This document shows, one piece after another, positions 51,606 through 59,902 of a stretch of DNA of 64,000 bases. Position 1 is the first letter of the stretch. Each line of letters opens with the position of its first letter. Source of the stretch: Mucilaginibacter achroorhodeus (lineage in GTDB: Bacteria > Bacteroidota > Bacteroidia > Sphingobacteriales > Sphingobacteriaceae); NCBI RefSeq assembly GCF_007846095.1, contig NZ_VOEI01000002.1, positions 620,001 to 684,000 of the forward strand, written 5' to 3'. The position numbers were made by a program, and so were the translations under genes. The notes under the pieces are model-generated. The model was not told the origin of the DNA. It made no database searches and was given only the letters and a program-made list of their open reading frames with translations.

Positions 51606-51634
51606 CAATTATAAGTATTATTTTTTGAAATCAA
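51606..51634 (-). promoter_or_regulatory. Promoter of the leader/tRNA transcript
   Basis: On the minus strand a -33 CTTG (TTG at 51634-51632), an 18-bp spacer and TATAATTG (51613-51606; seven of eight matches to TAnnTTTG). Transcription would begin at or next to the micro-ORF ATG at 51601. Confidence 0.5.
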
Positions 51635-51646
51635 GATATTTCTGAA

Positions 51647-52627
51647 TTATTTTTTTTCTTCTTCCACGTCCGCTAATTCATTTAGCGGTTTATCTGCTGT
51701 TTCGCTTGCAACCCATGCTGTATTTTCATTTGCCGGTGCAGGCTCCGGTACAAATACAGGCTCTTCCTTTTTACGTCCTTTAAATAACTTGCGGAAGAAA
51801 CTCCCTACCGCAACAAATGCCAGCATGATCAATTTCCAAAATTTGAGCAACAGGGCAAAGAAACCTACCTTAGCCAGTATTTTACCGGCTACAAGTCCGC
51901 CTATCGTCCAGGCAGCTACCTTATCTACGCCAGAATCGAAGTCAGTGTATTTGTAGCCATCTGCAAAGTTTACAACATTTAAAACATGCGGCACACCTGC
52001 TTTAACGGCATTTACCTCTTGCATTGTTGCTATAGCATTAAGCACCAACACTCCTTTACGGCCAAGCACACGTACGTTATAGTTAAGTGTATTTACACTA
52101 TCGGCACCAAATTTAACCTCTTTTGCCCAGTGCAGGATATGGCGGTTAGCATCGTAATAAGGCTTGGCAGCCCAGCCAACCACTTCAATAGGTTGGTAAC
52201 CTTCTTTGGTGCGTTCGTCATTTTCGTCAGCCGTTTCTTTCTTTAGGTTGGTTAGTAGTTCATCGTAATTGATATCATTAGCATCATCATCCTTTACATA
52301 ACCGATAGCATCATACTGGATATTGAACACATAACCGCCGGTGGTTAAAATGCCCTGCTTTTCGGGCAGAATAAACCCAAGCGTCATGTTTTCTGTTTTC
52401 GGATTATTCCATAAAACGGTAAGCACTTTAAGTGCCTGTACAGAGTCGAGATATTTAAAGCCTGGTGGAACTGTAATTGAACCTACACCGTTACCAAGCT
52501 TGATGGTACCATGTTGATAGGTGAATTTTTTTTCAAGCGAATCAATCTGGAGTTGCGCATTGTCTTGGGCTTTAGATAGCTTACAAGCAAAAATCCCAAT
52601 AATTAGAATTGTGTAAAGTTTTTTCAT
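51647..52627 (-). CDS. DUF2167 domain-containing membrane protein
   Basis: A 326-residue exported protein (signal MKKLYTILIIGIFACKLSKA). The body matches DUF2167: FTYQHGTIKLGNGVGSITVPPGFKYLDSVQALKVLTVLWNN, a DDDANDINYDELLTNLKK segment and GWAAKPYYDANRHILHWAKEVKFG. C-terminal transmembrane segments (about 240-280) precede a basic stretch FRKLFKGRKKEEP and a flexible acidic tail. Function unknown; related E. coli YdjX-like proteins are membrane proteins of unclear role. It is divergent from elaA. Confidence 0.87.
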   Translation of the reverse strand: MKKLYTILIIGIFACKLSKAQDNAQLQIDSLEKKFTYQHGTIKLGNGVGSITVPPGFKYLDSVQALKVLTVLWNNPKTENMTLGFILPEKQGILTTGGYVFNIQYDAIGYVKDDDANDINYDELLTNLKKETADENDERTKEGYQPIEVVGWAAKPYYDANRHILHWAKEVKFGADSVNTLNYNVRVLGRKGVLVLNAIATMQEVNAVKAGVPHVLNVVNFADGYKYTDFDSGVDKVAAWTIGGLVAGKILAKVGFFALLLKFWKLIMLAFVAVGSFFRKLFKGRKKEEPVFVPEPAPANENTAWVASETADKPLNELADVEEEKK

Positions 52628-52754
52628 GCAATAAGGTTTTTTTTGTTAACACGAATATAATGTATCAGGTTTATAATCAAAATACTAATATGCATTCACT
52701 TTAATTGGACAAGGGCATTCGCGATTACAAAGCCTTAGGTTTACACCATTATCT

Positions 52755-52762
52755 TACCTTTG
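52755..52762 (+). promoter_or_regulatory. Promoter -7 element of the ElaA-type gene
   Basis: TACCTTTG fits TAnnTTTG exactly and ends 12 bp before the ATG at 52775. Confidence 0.55.
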
Positions 52763-52774
52763 TTTACTAACCAT

Positions 52775-53224
52775 ATGAACTACCACTACACCATCAAACA
52801 TTTTAACGAGCTTACCACGCATGAACTTTACGCCCTGCTGCGTTTGCGTGCGGAGGTTTTTGTAGTTGAGCAAAACTGTCCCTACCTTGACCCGGATAAC
52901 AAGGACCAGCAAAGCCATCACCTGCTGTATTACGCCGGCGATCAGCTTGCAGCCTACACGCGTTTGCTGCCTGCGGGGTTATCTTTTGATGAAGTGTCTA
53001 TAGGAAGAGTTATCACCTCCCCTGCCCACCGCGGAACCGGTGTAGGAAAGAAATTGATAGAAGCTTCCATACAGGGTTGCTATGAGCTATTTGGCCGCGA
53101 ACCTATACGCATTGGCGCACAGTTGTATTTGCTTAAATTTTATCAGTCATTTGGCTTTGTGGAGCAGGGTGATGTTTACGATGAAGATGGCATCCCGCAC
53201 GTGGAGATGGTGAAAGGTGTCTGA
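52775..53224 (+). CDS. ElaA-type GNAT N-acetyltransferase
   Basis: About 149 residues from the ATG at 52775 (MNYHYTIKHFNELTTHELYALLRLRAEVFVVEQNCPY). The acetyl-CoA-binding loop is GRVITSPAHRGTGVGKKLIEAS, with the R/QxxGxG/A pattern. The text matches the ElaA family. The upstream TTG start (52760) overlaps the promoter and is rejected. Substrate unknown; the gene is alone. Confidence 0.92.
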   Translation: MNYHYTIKHFNELTTHELYALLRLRAEVFVVEQNCPYLDPDNKDQQSHHLLYYAGDQLAAYTRLLPAGLSFDEVSIGRVITSPAHRGTGVGKKLIEASIQGCYELFGREPIRIGAQLYLLKFYQSFGFVEQGDVYDEDGIPHVEMVKGV

Positions 53225-53236
53225 ACTAAAAGTTTA

Positions 53237-53362
53237 TGTGGTTCGACAGGCTCACCATGACAAGGCCAGATAATACATTCTTCTATCATTTCAGCAAGTG
53301 TCAGTCTGAGCTTGTCGAAGACCGTGCGCGCGATTCGTGGTTCAACAGCCTAACCATGACAG
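53237..53362. repeat. GTCAGYCTGAGCTTGTCGAAG repeat, copies B and C
   Basis: A half copy GTGGTTCGACAGGCTCACCATGACA (53238-53262) is followed by a full inverted pair: GTGTCAGTCTGAGCTTGTCGAAGAC (53298-53322) and GTGGTTCAACAGCCTAACCATGACAG (53337-53362). The 218-bp gap 53225-53442 is filled by these elements; the frames across it are not genes. Confidence 0.72.
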
Positions 53363-53442
53363 ACATAGATGACACACTCCGACCCCTCTCGAGAGATGAA
53401 TGGAAGCTGCCGACTGCAAACTTGCAACCGCAAACTGAATAA

Positions 53443-53808
53443 CTACCCCTTAAAATGCCCGATATGCCACAGCACGCCTGATGGGTCGTGTACAAAGCAT
53501 TCGTCGCCCCAGGTATCCACACGTACCGGCGACACGCGGGCGCCGGGATATTTTGATGGCAGATCAAGCGCTTTCAGTTCTTCGTAGTAGCGCTGCGCGT
53601 TATCTACTTCCATAAACAGCATGGTATTATCTACCCAATCCTGGTTATAGTATTTTTGCAGGTAAAAAGCCATATCGCCCAATTTAAAAACCGACATATC
53701 GGGTGAGATAACAAATTCCTCGAAACCCCATGCGCTGTAAAACGCGCGCGACAGATCGTAGTCCTTGGCGCCTATAAACGGCCTGATGCCTTTTGCGTTG
53801 TGCTGCAT
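53443..53808 (-). CDS. VOC superfamily protein (glyoxalase/bleomycin-resistance-like)
   Basis: About 121 residues from the ATG at 53806-53808 (MQHNAKGIRPFIGAKDYDLSRAFYSAWGFEEFVISPDMSVFKL). It has two beta-alpha-beta units with the final DECFVHDPSGVLWHIGHF motif of the VOC fold, but the metal ligands are incomplete, so it may be a binding protein rather than an enzyme. Single gene; substrate unknown. Confidence 0.88.
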   Translation of the reverse strand: MQHNAKGIRPFIGAKDYDLSRAFYSAWGFEEFVISPDMSVFKLGDMAFYLQKYYNQDWVDNTMLFMEVDNAQRYYEELKALDLPSKYPGARVSPVRVDTWGDECFVHDPSGVLWHIGHFKG

Positions 53809-53861
53809 AATATTTATCAATTGGTAGTAAAGTAAAGCTACGTCAATAATCTTTTAAAGCA

Positions 53862-53892
53862 AAAGGCCCGTTGAAAAATCAACAGGCCCTTG
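53862..53892. terminator. Terminator between VOC and fasciclin genes
   Basis: AAGGCCCgTTGA pairs with TCAAcaGGGCCTT-like sequence (53863-53891), with A and T tracts on both sides. On the minus strand it follows the fasciclin gene. Confidence 0.75.
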
Positions 53893-53923
53893 ATGCTATA
53901 AATTAAATTTGACCGTGTATTAA

Positions 53924-54508
53924 TTATTGCAGTACGGCATTAATACCGTTCACTACGCCGGTGCCGCCTTTAAGGTCGTACAGTACAACCTGGGCGCTTT
54001 TGCCTGCTGCAGTTGTCAATTGGAGTTTTTTATCGGCAGTTACAGAAAGGGTTAGCGTTTGGCCGTCAAGTGTGGTTACGGTAGCTTTACCTTTACCAGC
54101 ACTTAAGGCTTTAATTAATCCGGCTTTATCATAAGTGCCATTTACCACGTGTCCTTTTAATATAGTAGCCAATTTTGCCGGGTCTTTTTTCAAGGCATCA
54201 ATCGTACCTGCAGGCAGTGCGTTAAATGCATTGTTAGTTGGTGCAAAAATGGTATAAGGGCCACCTACTGTTAAAGCAGAATCGAGCTTTGCTTCTTTTA
54301 CCAGCTCAAAAGCGGTTGAGTAATCCGAGTTGCTTTGCAGGGCCTGTACAACGTTTGCTGCATCAGACTGGGCAGGTGCAGGAGTTGTGGTGGTTGTAGT
54401 AGTTTTCTTGGCGGTATCGGGCGTGGTTTGTGCCGATGCATTGTTAGCAGCAACACCTATAAATAATACAACACCCAAAGCTAAAATTGATCTTTTCGCG
54501 TAATTCAT
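53924..54508 (-). CDS. Fasciclin-domain secreted protein
   Basis: A 194-residue protein with signal SILALGVVLFIGVAANNASA and a Thr/Pro-rich linker (TTTTTTPAPAQSD). One fasciclin (FAS1) domain (about 50-190) follows, with ALQSNSDYSTAFELVKEAKLDSALTVGGPYTIFAPTNNAFNALPAGTIDALKKDPAKLATILKGHVV, the conserved TIFAPTNxAF and H box. Such proteins mediate adhesion or sit on the surface. A terminator follows. Confidence 0.95.
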   Translation of the reverse strand: MNYAKRSILALGVVLFIGVAANNASAQTTPDTAKKTTTTTTTPAPAQSDAANVVQALQSNSDYSTAFELVKEAKLDSALTVGGPYTIFAPTNNAFNALPAGTIDALKKDPAKLATILKGHVVNGTYDKAGLIKALSAGKGKATVTTLDGQTLTLSVTADKKLQLTTAAGKSAQVVLYDLKGGTGVVNGINAVLQ

Positions 54509-54717
54509 AAACTAATTCAATGTTTGGTTAATGTGTATTATTTTTTTCTATAGGCTCTACGTTTGTTCTGTTTTAACAACTGTTTAAACGCAAAAAATGT
54601 TTGTAAGATTGCCCTGCAAAGGCTTTTTAATCAAAAAACAAGTATTTAAAAACTGGTTCCCAGCAATTTACAAATGAAGTTTTTTACACTTCTCACCGCT
54701 TTTTATATCTTTCAGCA

Positions 54718-55323
54718 ATGAGAAAGCACCTTATCCTCGTCGTACTATTTATTATCGGCCTTGCCACATCTGCCATTAAACCCCATGATTATTTCACCTG
54801 GTTGCTGGAGGTCTTTCCGGCGATAATTGGATCTGTTATATTGATACTGACCTATCAAAAATTCAGGTTTACCAGCCTTACCTATTGGTTTATTCTTTTG
54901 CACTGCTACATCTTATTCGTTGGCGGCCATTACACCTATGCAGAGGTGCCCGCTTTTAATTGGCTGCGCGATGTCTTACATCAGTCGAGAAACAATTATG
55001 ATAAGATCGGCCATTTTGCGCAGGGCTTTGTCCCTGCAATGATTGTTAGGGAGCTATTTGTACGCAAGAAAATAATTAACGGAAAACGCTGGCTGGCTTT
55101 TTTAACGGTATGCGTTTGTATGAGTATCAGCGTTACTTACGAATTTATCGAGTGGCTGGTGTCGGTTCTCTCAGGTTCATCAGGCGATTCCTTTTTGGGT
55201 ACGCAAGGGTATGTTTGGGATACGCAATCTGATATGCTGTTTGCCACTATCGGCGCCATTACTATGGTTGTTTTGATGAGCAGCTTACAGGATAAAGCTA
55301 TCAACAGACTCAAACATCAATAG
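54718..55323 (+). CDS. DUF2238/YjdF family inner-membrane protein
   Basis: A 201-residue multi-helix protein, with about five to six membrane segments. The conserved loop NYDKIGHFAQGFVPAMIVREL and SVTYEFIEWLVSVLSGSSGDSFLGTQGYVWDTQSDML are the DUF2238 signature, with an acidic/histidine cluster in the membrane plane. Function unknown. Monocistronic; convergent with the czcA-type gene behind a strong hairpin. Confidence 0.9.
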   Translation: MRKHLILVVLFIIGLATSAIKPHDYFTWLLEVFPAIIGSVILILTYQKFRFTSLTYWFILLHCYILFVGGHYTYAEVPAFNWLRDVLHQSRNNYDKIGHFAQGFVPAMIVRELFVRKKIINGKRWLAFLTVCVCMSISVTYEFIEWLVSVLSGSSGDSFLGTQGYVWDTQSDMLFATIGAITMVVLMSSLQDKAINRLKHQ

Positions 55324-55326
55324 AAA

Positions 55327-55378
55327 AAATTGCATATCCTGCCAGGCCTCGCGCCGGGGTTATTTGGATATGCAATTT
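55327..55378. terminator. Perfect 13-bp hairpin between convergent genes
   Basis: AAATTGCATATCC (55327-55339) and GGATATGCAATTT (55366-55378) pair perfectly. The 26-base loop contains a second GC-rich hairpin around CCAGGCCTCGCGCCGGGG. It probably terminates both the DUF2238 gene and the metal pump gene. Confidence 0.75.
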
Positions 55379-55389
55379 CAAACAATAAA

Positions 55390-58300
55390 CTAAGCACTCA
55401 CTACACCCATCCTTTTTAACAATTTACGGTTTTCGCGACGGTGTATCAGGCGATATACCATAGCATATATCACCGGTAATATTAAGAGGGTAAGTATAGT
55501 AGAAGTTATTAAACCACCTATCACCACAATGGCAAGGGGTTTTTGGGTTTCGCTGCCAATACCGGTTGATATTGCAGCAGGCATTAAACCAATGGCAGCC
55601 ATCAGGGCGGTCATCACCACAGGGCGCACGCGTGATATCACACCTTCAAGTATCGCCTCGTTCAGCGGCATTTTTTCTTCAAGGTTCTTTTTGAATACCG
55701 ATATCAGGATCACCCCGTTCTGGATACATACCCCAAACAAGGCTATGAAACCAATACCCGCAGATATACTGAAGTTGATCTGCGTGATATGCAAAGCCAA
55801 TATGCCCCCTATCAGTGCAAACGGCACATTAAGGATCACCAGTATGGCATCTTTAGCGTTACCAAAGGTTACATAAAGTATCAGGAAGATAACCAGCAAA
55901 CAAATAGGTACCACGCGCGATAAGGTGTTAGATGCGCGGATCTGGTTCTCAAATTCACCGTTCCAAGTAAAGGTGTAACCTTTATCGAGCTTAACGGCTT
56001 TGCCAACTTTCTGCTGCGCTTCGGCGATGGTGCTACCCAAGTCGCGGCCACGTACAGAGAATTTTACCGCTATATAACGGGTGTTGTTATCCCGGTAAAT
56101 AAATGCAGGGCCGGTAAGCTGTTTAATGGTCGAGATCTCTTTGATGGATATTTTAGAGCCGTTTAAAGTTGGCACCATCAGGTTCTCGATCTTTTCCTCG
56201 GTATCGCGAAAATCTTTTTGATAGCGGATACGAACATCAAACTTGCGCTCGCCTTCGTAAAGCTCAGTTGCCGCCTTACCACCTATGGCCATCTCTATCA
56301 CAGAGTTTGCATCGGCAGTAGCTACGCCATAGCGCGCCATTTTTTGCTGATCCAGCTCTATCCTAAACTCAGGCTGGCCCAAATTGCGCAGTACACCCAG
56401 GTCTTCAACACCTTTTATTTGTTTCAGTACAGCCATTACGCTGTTAGCTTTTTGGTCTAACGTTTTAAAATCAGGACCAAATATCTTCACCGCCATGGAT
56501 GCAGGCACACCTGCCACAGCTTCGGCCACGTTATCAATGATAGGCTGTGAGTAGTTGAACACGATACCGGGGAACTGACTGAGCTTTTTATCCATTTCGG
56601 CTATCAGCTCTTCCTGTGTTATGTGGCGTTTCCATTCCTTCTTCGGTAAAAGGTCAACCTGTATCTGTACGTTAAAGAAACCTTTAGGATCGGTACCGTC
56701 ATTGGTACGGCCCACTTGCGACATGGTTTGCCTAACCTCGGGGAAAGATCCCAGGATCTGCCGCATTTTATTGGTTACGTTAACAGATGCATCAAGCGAG
56801 GTACTCATGGGTAACTGCGCGGTTACCCAAAGGGCACCCTCGTTAAGTTGCGGAAGGAACTCCGTACCTAAAAATTTGGCTGATATAAATGTTAACGCCA
56901 TAAAACCTGTTGCGCAAAGCAGGCTTAGCTTTTGGTTCTTATACGTAAAATTGAACATCTTTCGTATACCGTTCTCAAAGAACAGTACAACCGGGTTGTG
57001 TTTCTCTTTTACATTCTTTTTAAGCAGGATGCTTGATAATGCCGGCACCAGCGTCAATGTAAATATCAAGGCACCTAATAATGCAAACGCCAGCGTGTAA
57101 GCCAAAGGCGAAAACATCTTACCCTCAACCTTCTGGAAAGCGAAGATCGGGATCAAACAGGTGATGATGATCAGTTTAGAGAAGAAGATAGCCTTACCCA
57201 TTTCGGCACCCACGTTTTTGAACAGGCCAAGCTTAGCTATCTTGTTGAATTTCTCCATGCCGAGCTCTTTAGCACGATGGTCTAAGGCAACAAATATCCC
57301 CTCTACCATCACCACGGCACCGTCTATGATAATACCAAAGTCAATAGCGCCCATTGAGAGCAGGTTGGCCGTCATGCCCTTTATGCGCATACATATAAAT
57401 GCGAACAGCAGTGCAAGCGGGATAATAATGGCCACAGTAAGCGTTGTACGCCAGTCGGCCATAAACAAGAACACGATTACCGTAACCAGTACAATACCTT
57501 CTAACAGGTTATGGATCACCGTTTCGGTACAAAAATCCATCAGGGTTGTACGGTCGTAAAAAGTATCTATTTTGACGCCTTTTGGCAGGATGTTATCGTT
57601 AAGATCTACAACTTTGGCGCGGATGCGCTGCAGTACGTCGGCTGGGTTTTCGCCCTTACGCATTACCACAATGCCTTCAAGCACATCGTTGTTCTTGTCG
57701 CGCCCTACCTGGCCTAAGCGCGGTAAACCGCTTTCTTTAACGTCGGCAACGTTTTTAACCAGGATAGGTACATTGTTAACATTCTTAACGATGATGTTCT
57801 CTATCTCGCCAATGTTATTGATCAAACCTATACCGCGCACCACAAAGGCCTGGTTATTCTTCTCAATCACATCGCCACCAACATTAATGTTGCTGCGGTT
57901 AACCGCATTGTAGATATCAAGCGAGGTAAGTTCATATTTACGAAGCAACGCCGGGTTAACGCTTACCTCATAAGTTTTTTCTTCACCACCAAAGCTGTTC
58001 ACATCGGCAACGCCGGGGATAGCTTTAAACTGGCGGTCTAACACCCAATCCTGTATGGCAGTAAGCTCGTGCAGGGATGCGGTTTTACTTTTAAGCGTGT
58101 AGCGATAGATCTCGCCTGTTGGGCCATAAGGTGGTTCAATTTCCGGTTTAACACCATCCGGCAGTTCCACGTTCATGATGCGGCTCATTACCTGCTGCCG
58201 GGCAAAAGCATCATCAACATCATCATCAAAAATGATACGCACGTATGACAGACCGAATGATGAAGTAGTGCGCAGGTTAGCTTTCTTTTGCACCGAGTTT

Positions 58301-58527
58301 AAAACGGTCTCCATCGGGATGGTCACCATTTTCTCTATCTCTTCGGCACTGCGGCCCGGCCATTGCGCTATGATGATGATCTGCGTGTTGGTAACGTCAG
58401 GGAAGGTTTCAATAGGGGTATTTAAATAACTCCAGACGCCTAATACAGCCAGCACACCGGTCATGAAGAATACCATCGCCCTGTGCCTCAGCGAAAAGTA
58501 TATGATATTTTTGATAAGCTTGTTCAT
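55390..58527 (-). CDS. Heavy-metal RND efflux pump permease, CzcA-like
   Basis: A 1045-residue inner-membrane transporter. Helix 4 has DFGIIIDGAVVMVEG (D396, D402, E409), which fits the DFG-x3-DG-x5-E pattern of divalent-cation pumps (Zn/Co/Cd/Ni; the HME1 type of Nies). The copper/silver type (CusA) lacks these aspartates. The termini and GVISRVRPVVMTALMAAIGLMPAAISTG are as expected. It is the last of a CzcC-CzcB-CzcA set downstream of an OmpR/HAMP two-component system on the same strand. The exact metal cannot be read from sequence. Confidence 0.9.
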   Translation of the reverse strand: MNKLIKNIIYFSLRHRAMVFFMTGVLAVLGVWSYLNTPIETFPDVTNTQIIIIAQWPGRSAEEIEKMVTIPMETVLNSVQKKANLRTTSSFGLSYVRIIFDDDVDDAFARQQVMSRIMNVELPDGVKPEIEPPYGPTGEIYRYTLKSKTASLHELTAIQDWVLDRQFKAIPGVADVNSFGGEEKTYEVSVNPALLRKYELTSLDIYNAVNRSNINVGGDVIEKNNQAFVVRGIGLINNIGEIENIIVKNVNNVPILVKNVADVKESGLPRLGQVGRDKNNDVLEGIVVMRKGENPADVLQRIRAKVVDLNDNILPKGVKIDTFYDRTTLMDFCTETVIHNLLEGIVLVTVIVFLFMADWRTTLTVAIIIPLALLFAFICMRIKGMTANLLSMGAIDFGIIIDGAVVMVEGIFVALDHRAKELGMEKFNKIAKLGLFKNVGAEMGKAIFFSKLIIITCLIPIFAFQKVEGKMFSPLAYTLAFALLGALIFTLTLVPALSSILLKKNVKEKHNPVVLFFENGIRKMFNFTYKNQKLSLLCATGFMALTFISAKFLGTEFLPQLNEGALWVTAQLPMSTSLDASVNVTNKMRQILGSFPEVRQTMSQVGRTNDGTDPKGFFNVQIQVDLLPKKEWKRHITQEELIAEMDKKLSQFPGIVFNYSQPIIDNVAEAVAGVPASMAVKIFGPDFKTLDQKANSVMAVLKQIKGVEDLGVLRNLGQPEFRIELDQQKMARYGVATADANSVIEMAIGGKAATELYEGERKFDVRIRYQKDFRDTEEKIENLMVPTLNGSKISIKEISTIKQLTGPAFIYRDNNTRYIAVKFSVRGRDLGSTIAEAQQKVGKAVKLDKGYTFTWNGEFENQIRASNTLSRVVPICLLVIFLILYVTFGNAKDAILVILNVPFALIGGILALHITQINFSISAGIGFIALFGVCIQNGVILISVFKKNLEEKMPLNEAILEGVISRVRPVVMTALMAAIGLMPAAISTGIGSETQKPLAIVVIGGLITSTILTLLILPVIYAMVYRLIHRRENRKLLKRMGVVSA

Positions 58528-58542
58528 GTTGAAATTTTAAGA

Positions 58543-58679
58543 GAAGCAGGATGTCAAGAGGCAAGAATCAGAAGAAGCACTATGCTTTCCTACTTGTATC
58601 TTGGATCTTGTAATCCTGATCCTATTCTTTATATCTAATTTCTTCTATCCTGAATCTTGATTCTTGACATCTTGCTTCC
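58543..58679. repeat. TCTTGATTCTTGACATC inverted intergenic repeat, copy 3
   Basis: GAAGCAGGATGTCAAGA (58543-58559) pairs with TCTTGACATCTTGCTTC (58661-58677), with CAAGAATCAG and CTGAATCTTG further in. Together they form a stem of about 30 bp with a loop of about 80 bases between the czcB- and czcA-type genes. It is the longest copy of the family in the window. Confidence 0.7.
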
Positions 58680-59774
58680 CTATTCCTGCGTTAGCGCGTT
58701 GTAAAGCAGCAACTGGCTTTTAGATACAACCATTTCGCCGGGTTTAACGCCTGATGAAATGTAAGTTACATTGTCCACGGTTTTAATGGTATCTACCGCA
58801 CGCACCTGCAGATCGCACTTGCTTTTGTATACCACTACAAAGAACTTGCTGTTATCAAATATTACTGCCGATGCTGGTACTGCCACAGATGTAGCCGATT
58901 CTTTATTGGTAACCACCACATTGGTAAACATCTCCGGTTTAAGCAACAGATCGGGATTGCTGAGCGCTATGCGCACTTTCATCACCTTATTATCAGGGTC
59001 AAGTACCGAACTTACTTCGTCTATCTTACCGTTGAATACTTTATCGGGATAAGCAAGGGTAGTGATCTTAGCATCGTAGCCCTTTTTCACTTTGGCAATG
59101 TCGGTCTCAAAAACGTTTGCCCATATCCATACATCTTTCATATCTGATATGGTAAAAAGGCTGCTGCTGTTATCCGGGCGTATAAAGTTACCCGCAGCTA
59201 TATTTTTTTCTACAACATAACCGCTGCCCGGCGCCTTGATCACCAAAGTACCGCTGGCGCTGGTGTTGCCGCCGCCGTTTATGGCAATTTGCTGCTTTAC
59301 CTTTGAGTTGGCTGCAACCGCTTTATTGTAATTCTCTTTCGCTTCGGTGTAATCGCGCTCGCTTGAGATACCGTTTTTAAACAGGTATTCTGCCTGGTCT
59401 AACTGGCGTTTTGCGATTGAAAGGTCTGATTTAGTTGATGACAGGTCTGTATAATTGCCGGCAACATCAGCACTCCGTAAAACGGCAAGCGTTTGGCCTT
59501 TAGTTACTTTATCGCCCAGGGAAACCTTTACTTCCATTACCTGGCCGCTGGTTACCGGGAAAACCTTAACCACTTTATTCTCGTCAAATGATACCTCGCC
59601 CGATAACGGAAGCTCATCTGCCATTTGGGTGCTTTTTGCGGTGTCAATTTCAACCATTTTAGCTAACGAATCGCTGATGCAAACCTGTTTGGTTTCCATG
59701 GTACCCGTTTTCTTTTCCTGGCAGGCGGTGAGGCCCAGCAAACCGAGGCCTAAGTATATGAATTGCTTTTTCAT
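58680..59774 (-). CDS. RND metal efflux adaptor, CzcB/CusB-like lipoprotein
   Basis: About 364 residues; the ATG at 59772-59774 gives MKKQFIYLGLGLLGLTACQEKK, with lipobox cysteine. The barrel-sandwich/lipoyl half (KVFPVTSGQVMEVKVSLGDKVTKGQTLAVLRSADVAGNY) and an alpha-hairpin (about 95-165) are seen. The membrane-proximal part includes WIWANVFETDIAKVKKGYDAKITT. It joins the CzcA-like pump with the TolC-like channel. No Met- or His-rich metal-binding N-terminus is seen. Confidence 0.92.
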   Translation of the reverse strand: MKKQFIYLGLGLLGLTACQEKKTGTMETKQVCISDSLAKMVEIDTAKSTQMADELPLSGEVSFDENKVVKVFPVTSGQVMEVKVSLGDKVTKGQTLAVLRSADVAGNYTDLSSTKSDLSIAKRQLDQAEYLFKNGISSERDYTEAKENYNKAVAANSKVKQQIAINGGGNTSASGTLVIKAPGSGYVVEKNIAAGNFIRPDNSSSLFTISDMKDVWIWANVFETDIAKVKKGYDAKITTLAYPDKVFNGKIDEVSSVLDPDNKVMKVRIALSNPDLLLKPEMFTNVVVTNKESATSVAVPASAVIFDNSKFFVVVYKSKCDLQVRAVDTIKTVDNVTYISSGVKPGEMVVSKSQLLLYNALTQE

Positions 59775-59818
59775 CAATGTTTATGCGGGGGTTGTTATTC
59801 TTATTTTTATGTTTTGTT

Positions 59819-59895
59819 TAGCCCCTCTAAATCTCCCCCAAAAGGGGAAACTTTTAGCCACTCTCCCCCGGAGAGGGGATTGGGGAGAGGCTTAC
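59819..59895. repeat. CCCCTCTAAATCTCCCCC palindromic repeat within the metal-efflux operon
   Basis: AGCCCCTCTAAATCTCCCCC and AAAGGGGAAACTTT (59819-59853) are followed by CTCTCCCC-cggagaGGGGATTGGGGAGAGGCT (59861-59892), forming nested hairpins. Only 8 bp separate it from the end of the channel gene. Confidence 0.7.
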
Positions 59896-59902
59896 TTCTT
59901 AC

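Noticed and set aside
53236-53442. 68-residue plus-strand frame after elaA
   Set aside because: It consists almost entirely of GTCAGYCTGAGCTTGTCGAAG repeat sequence.
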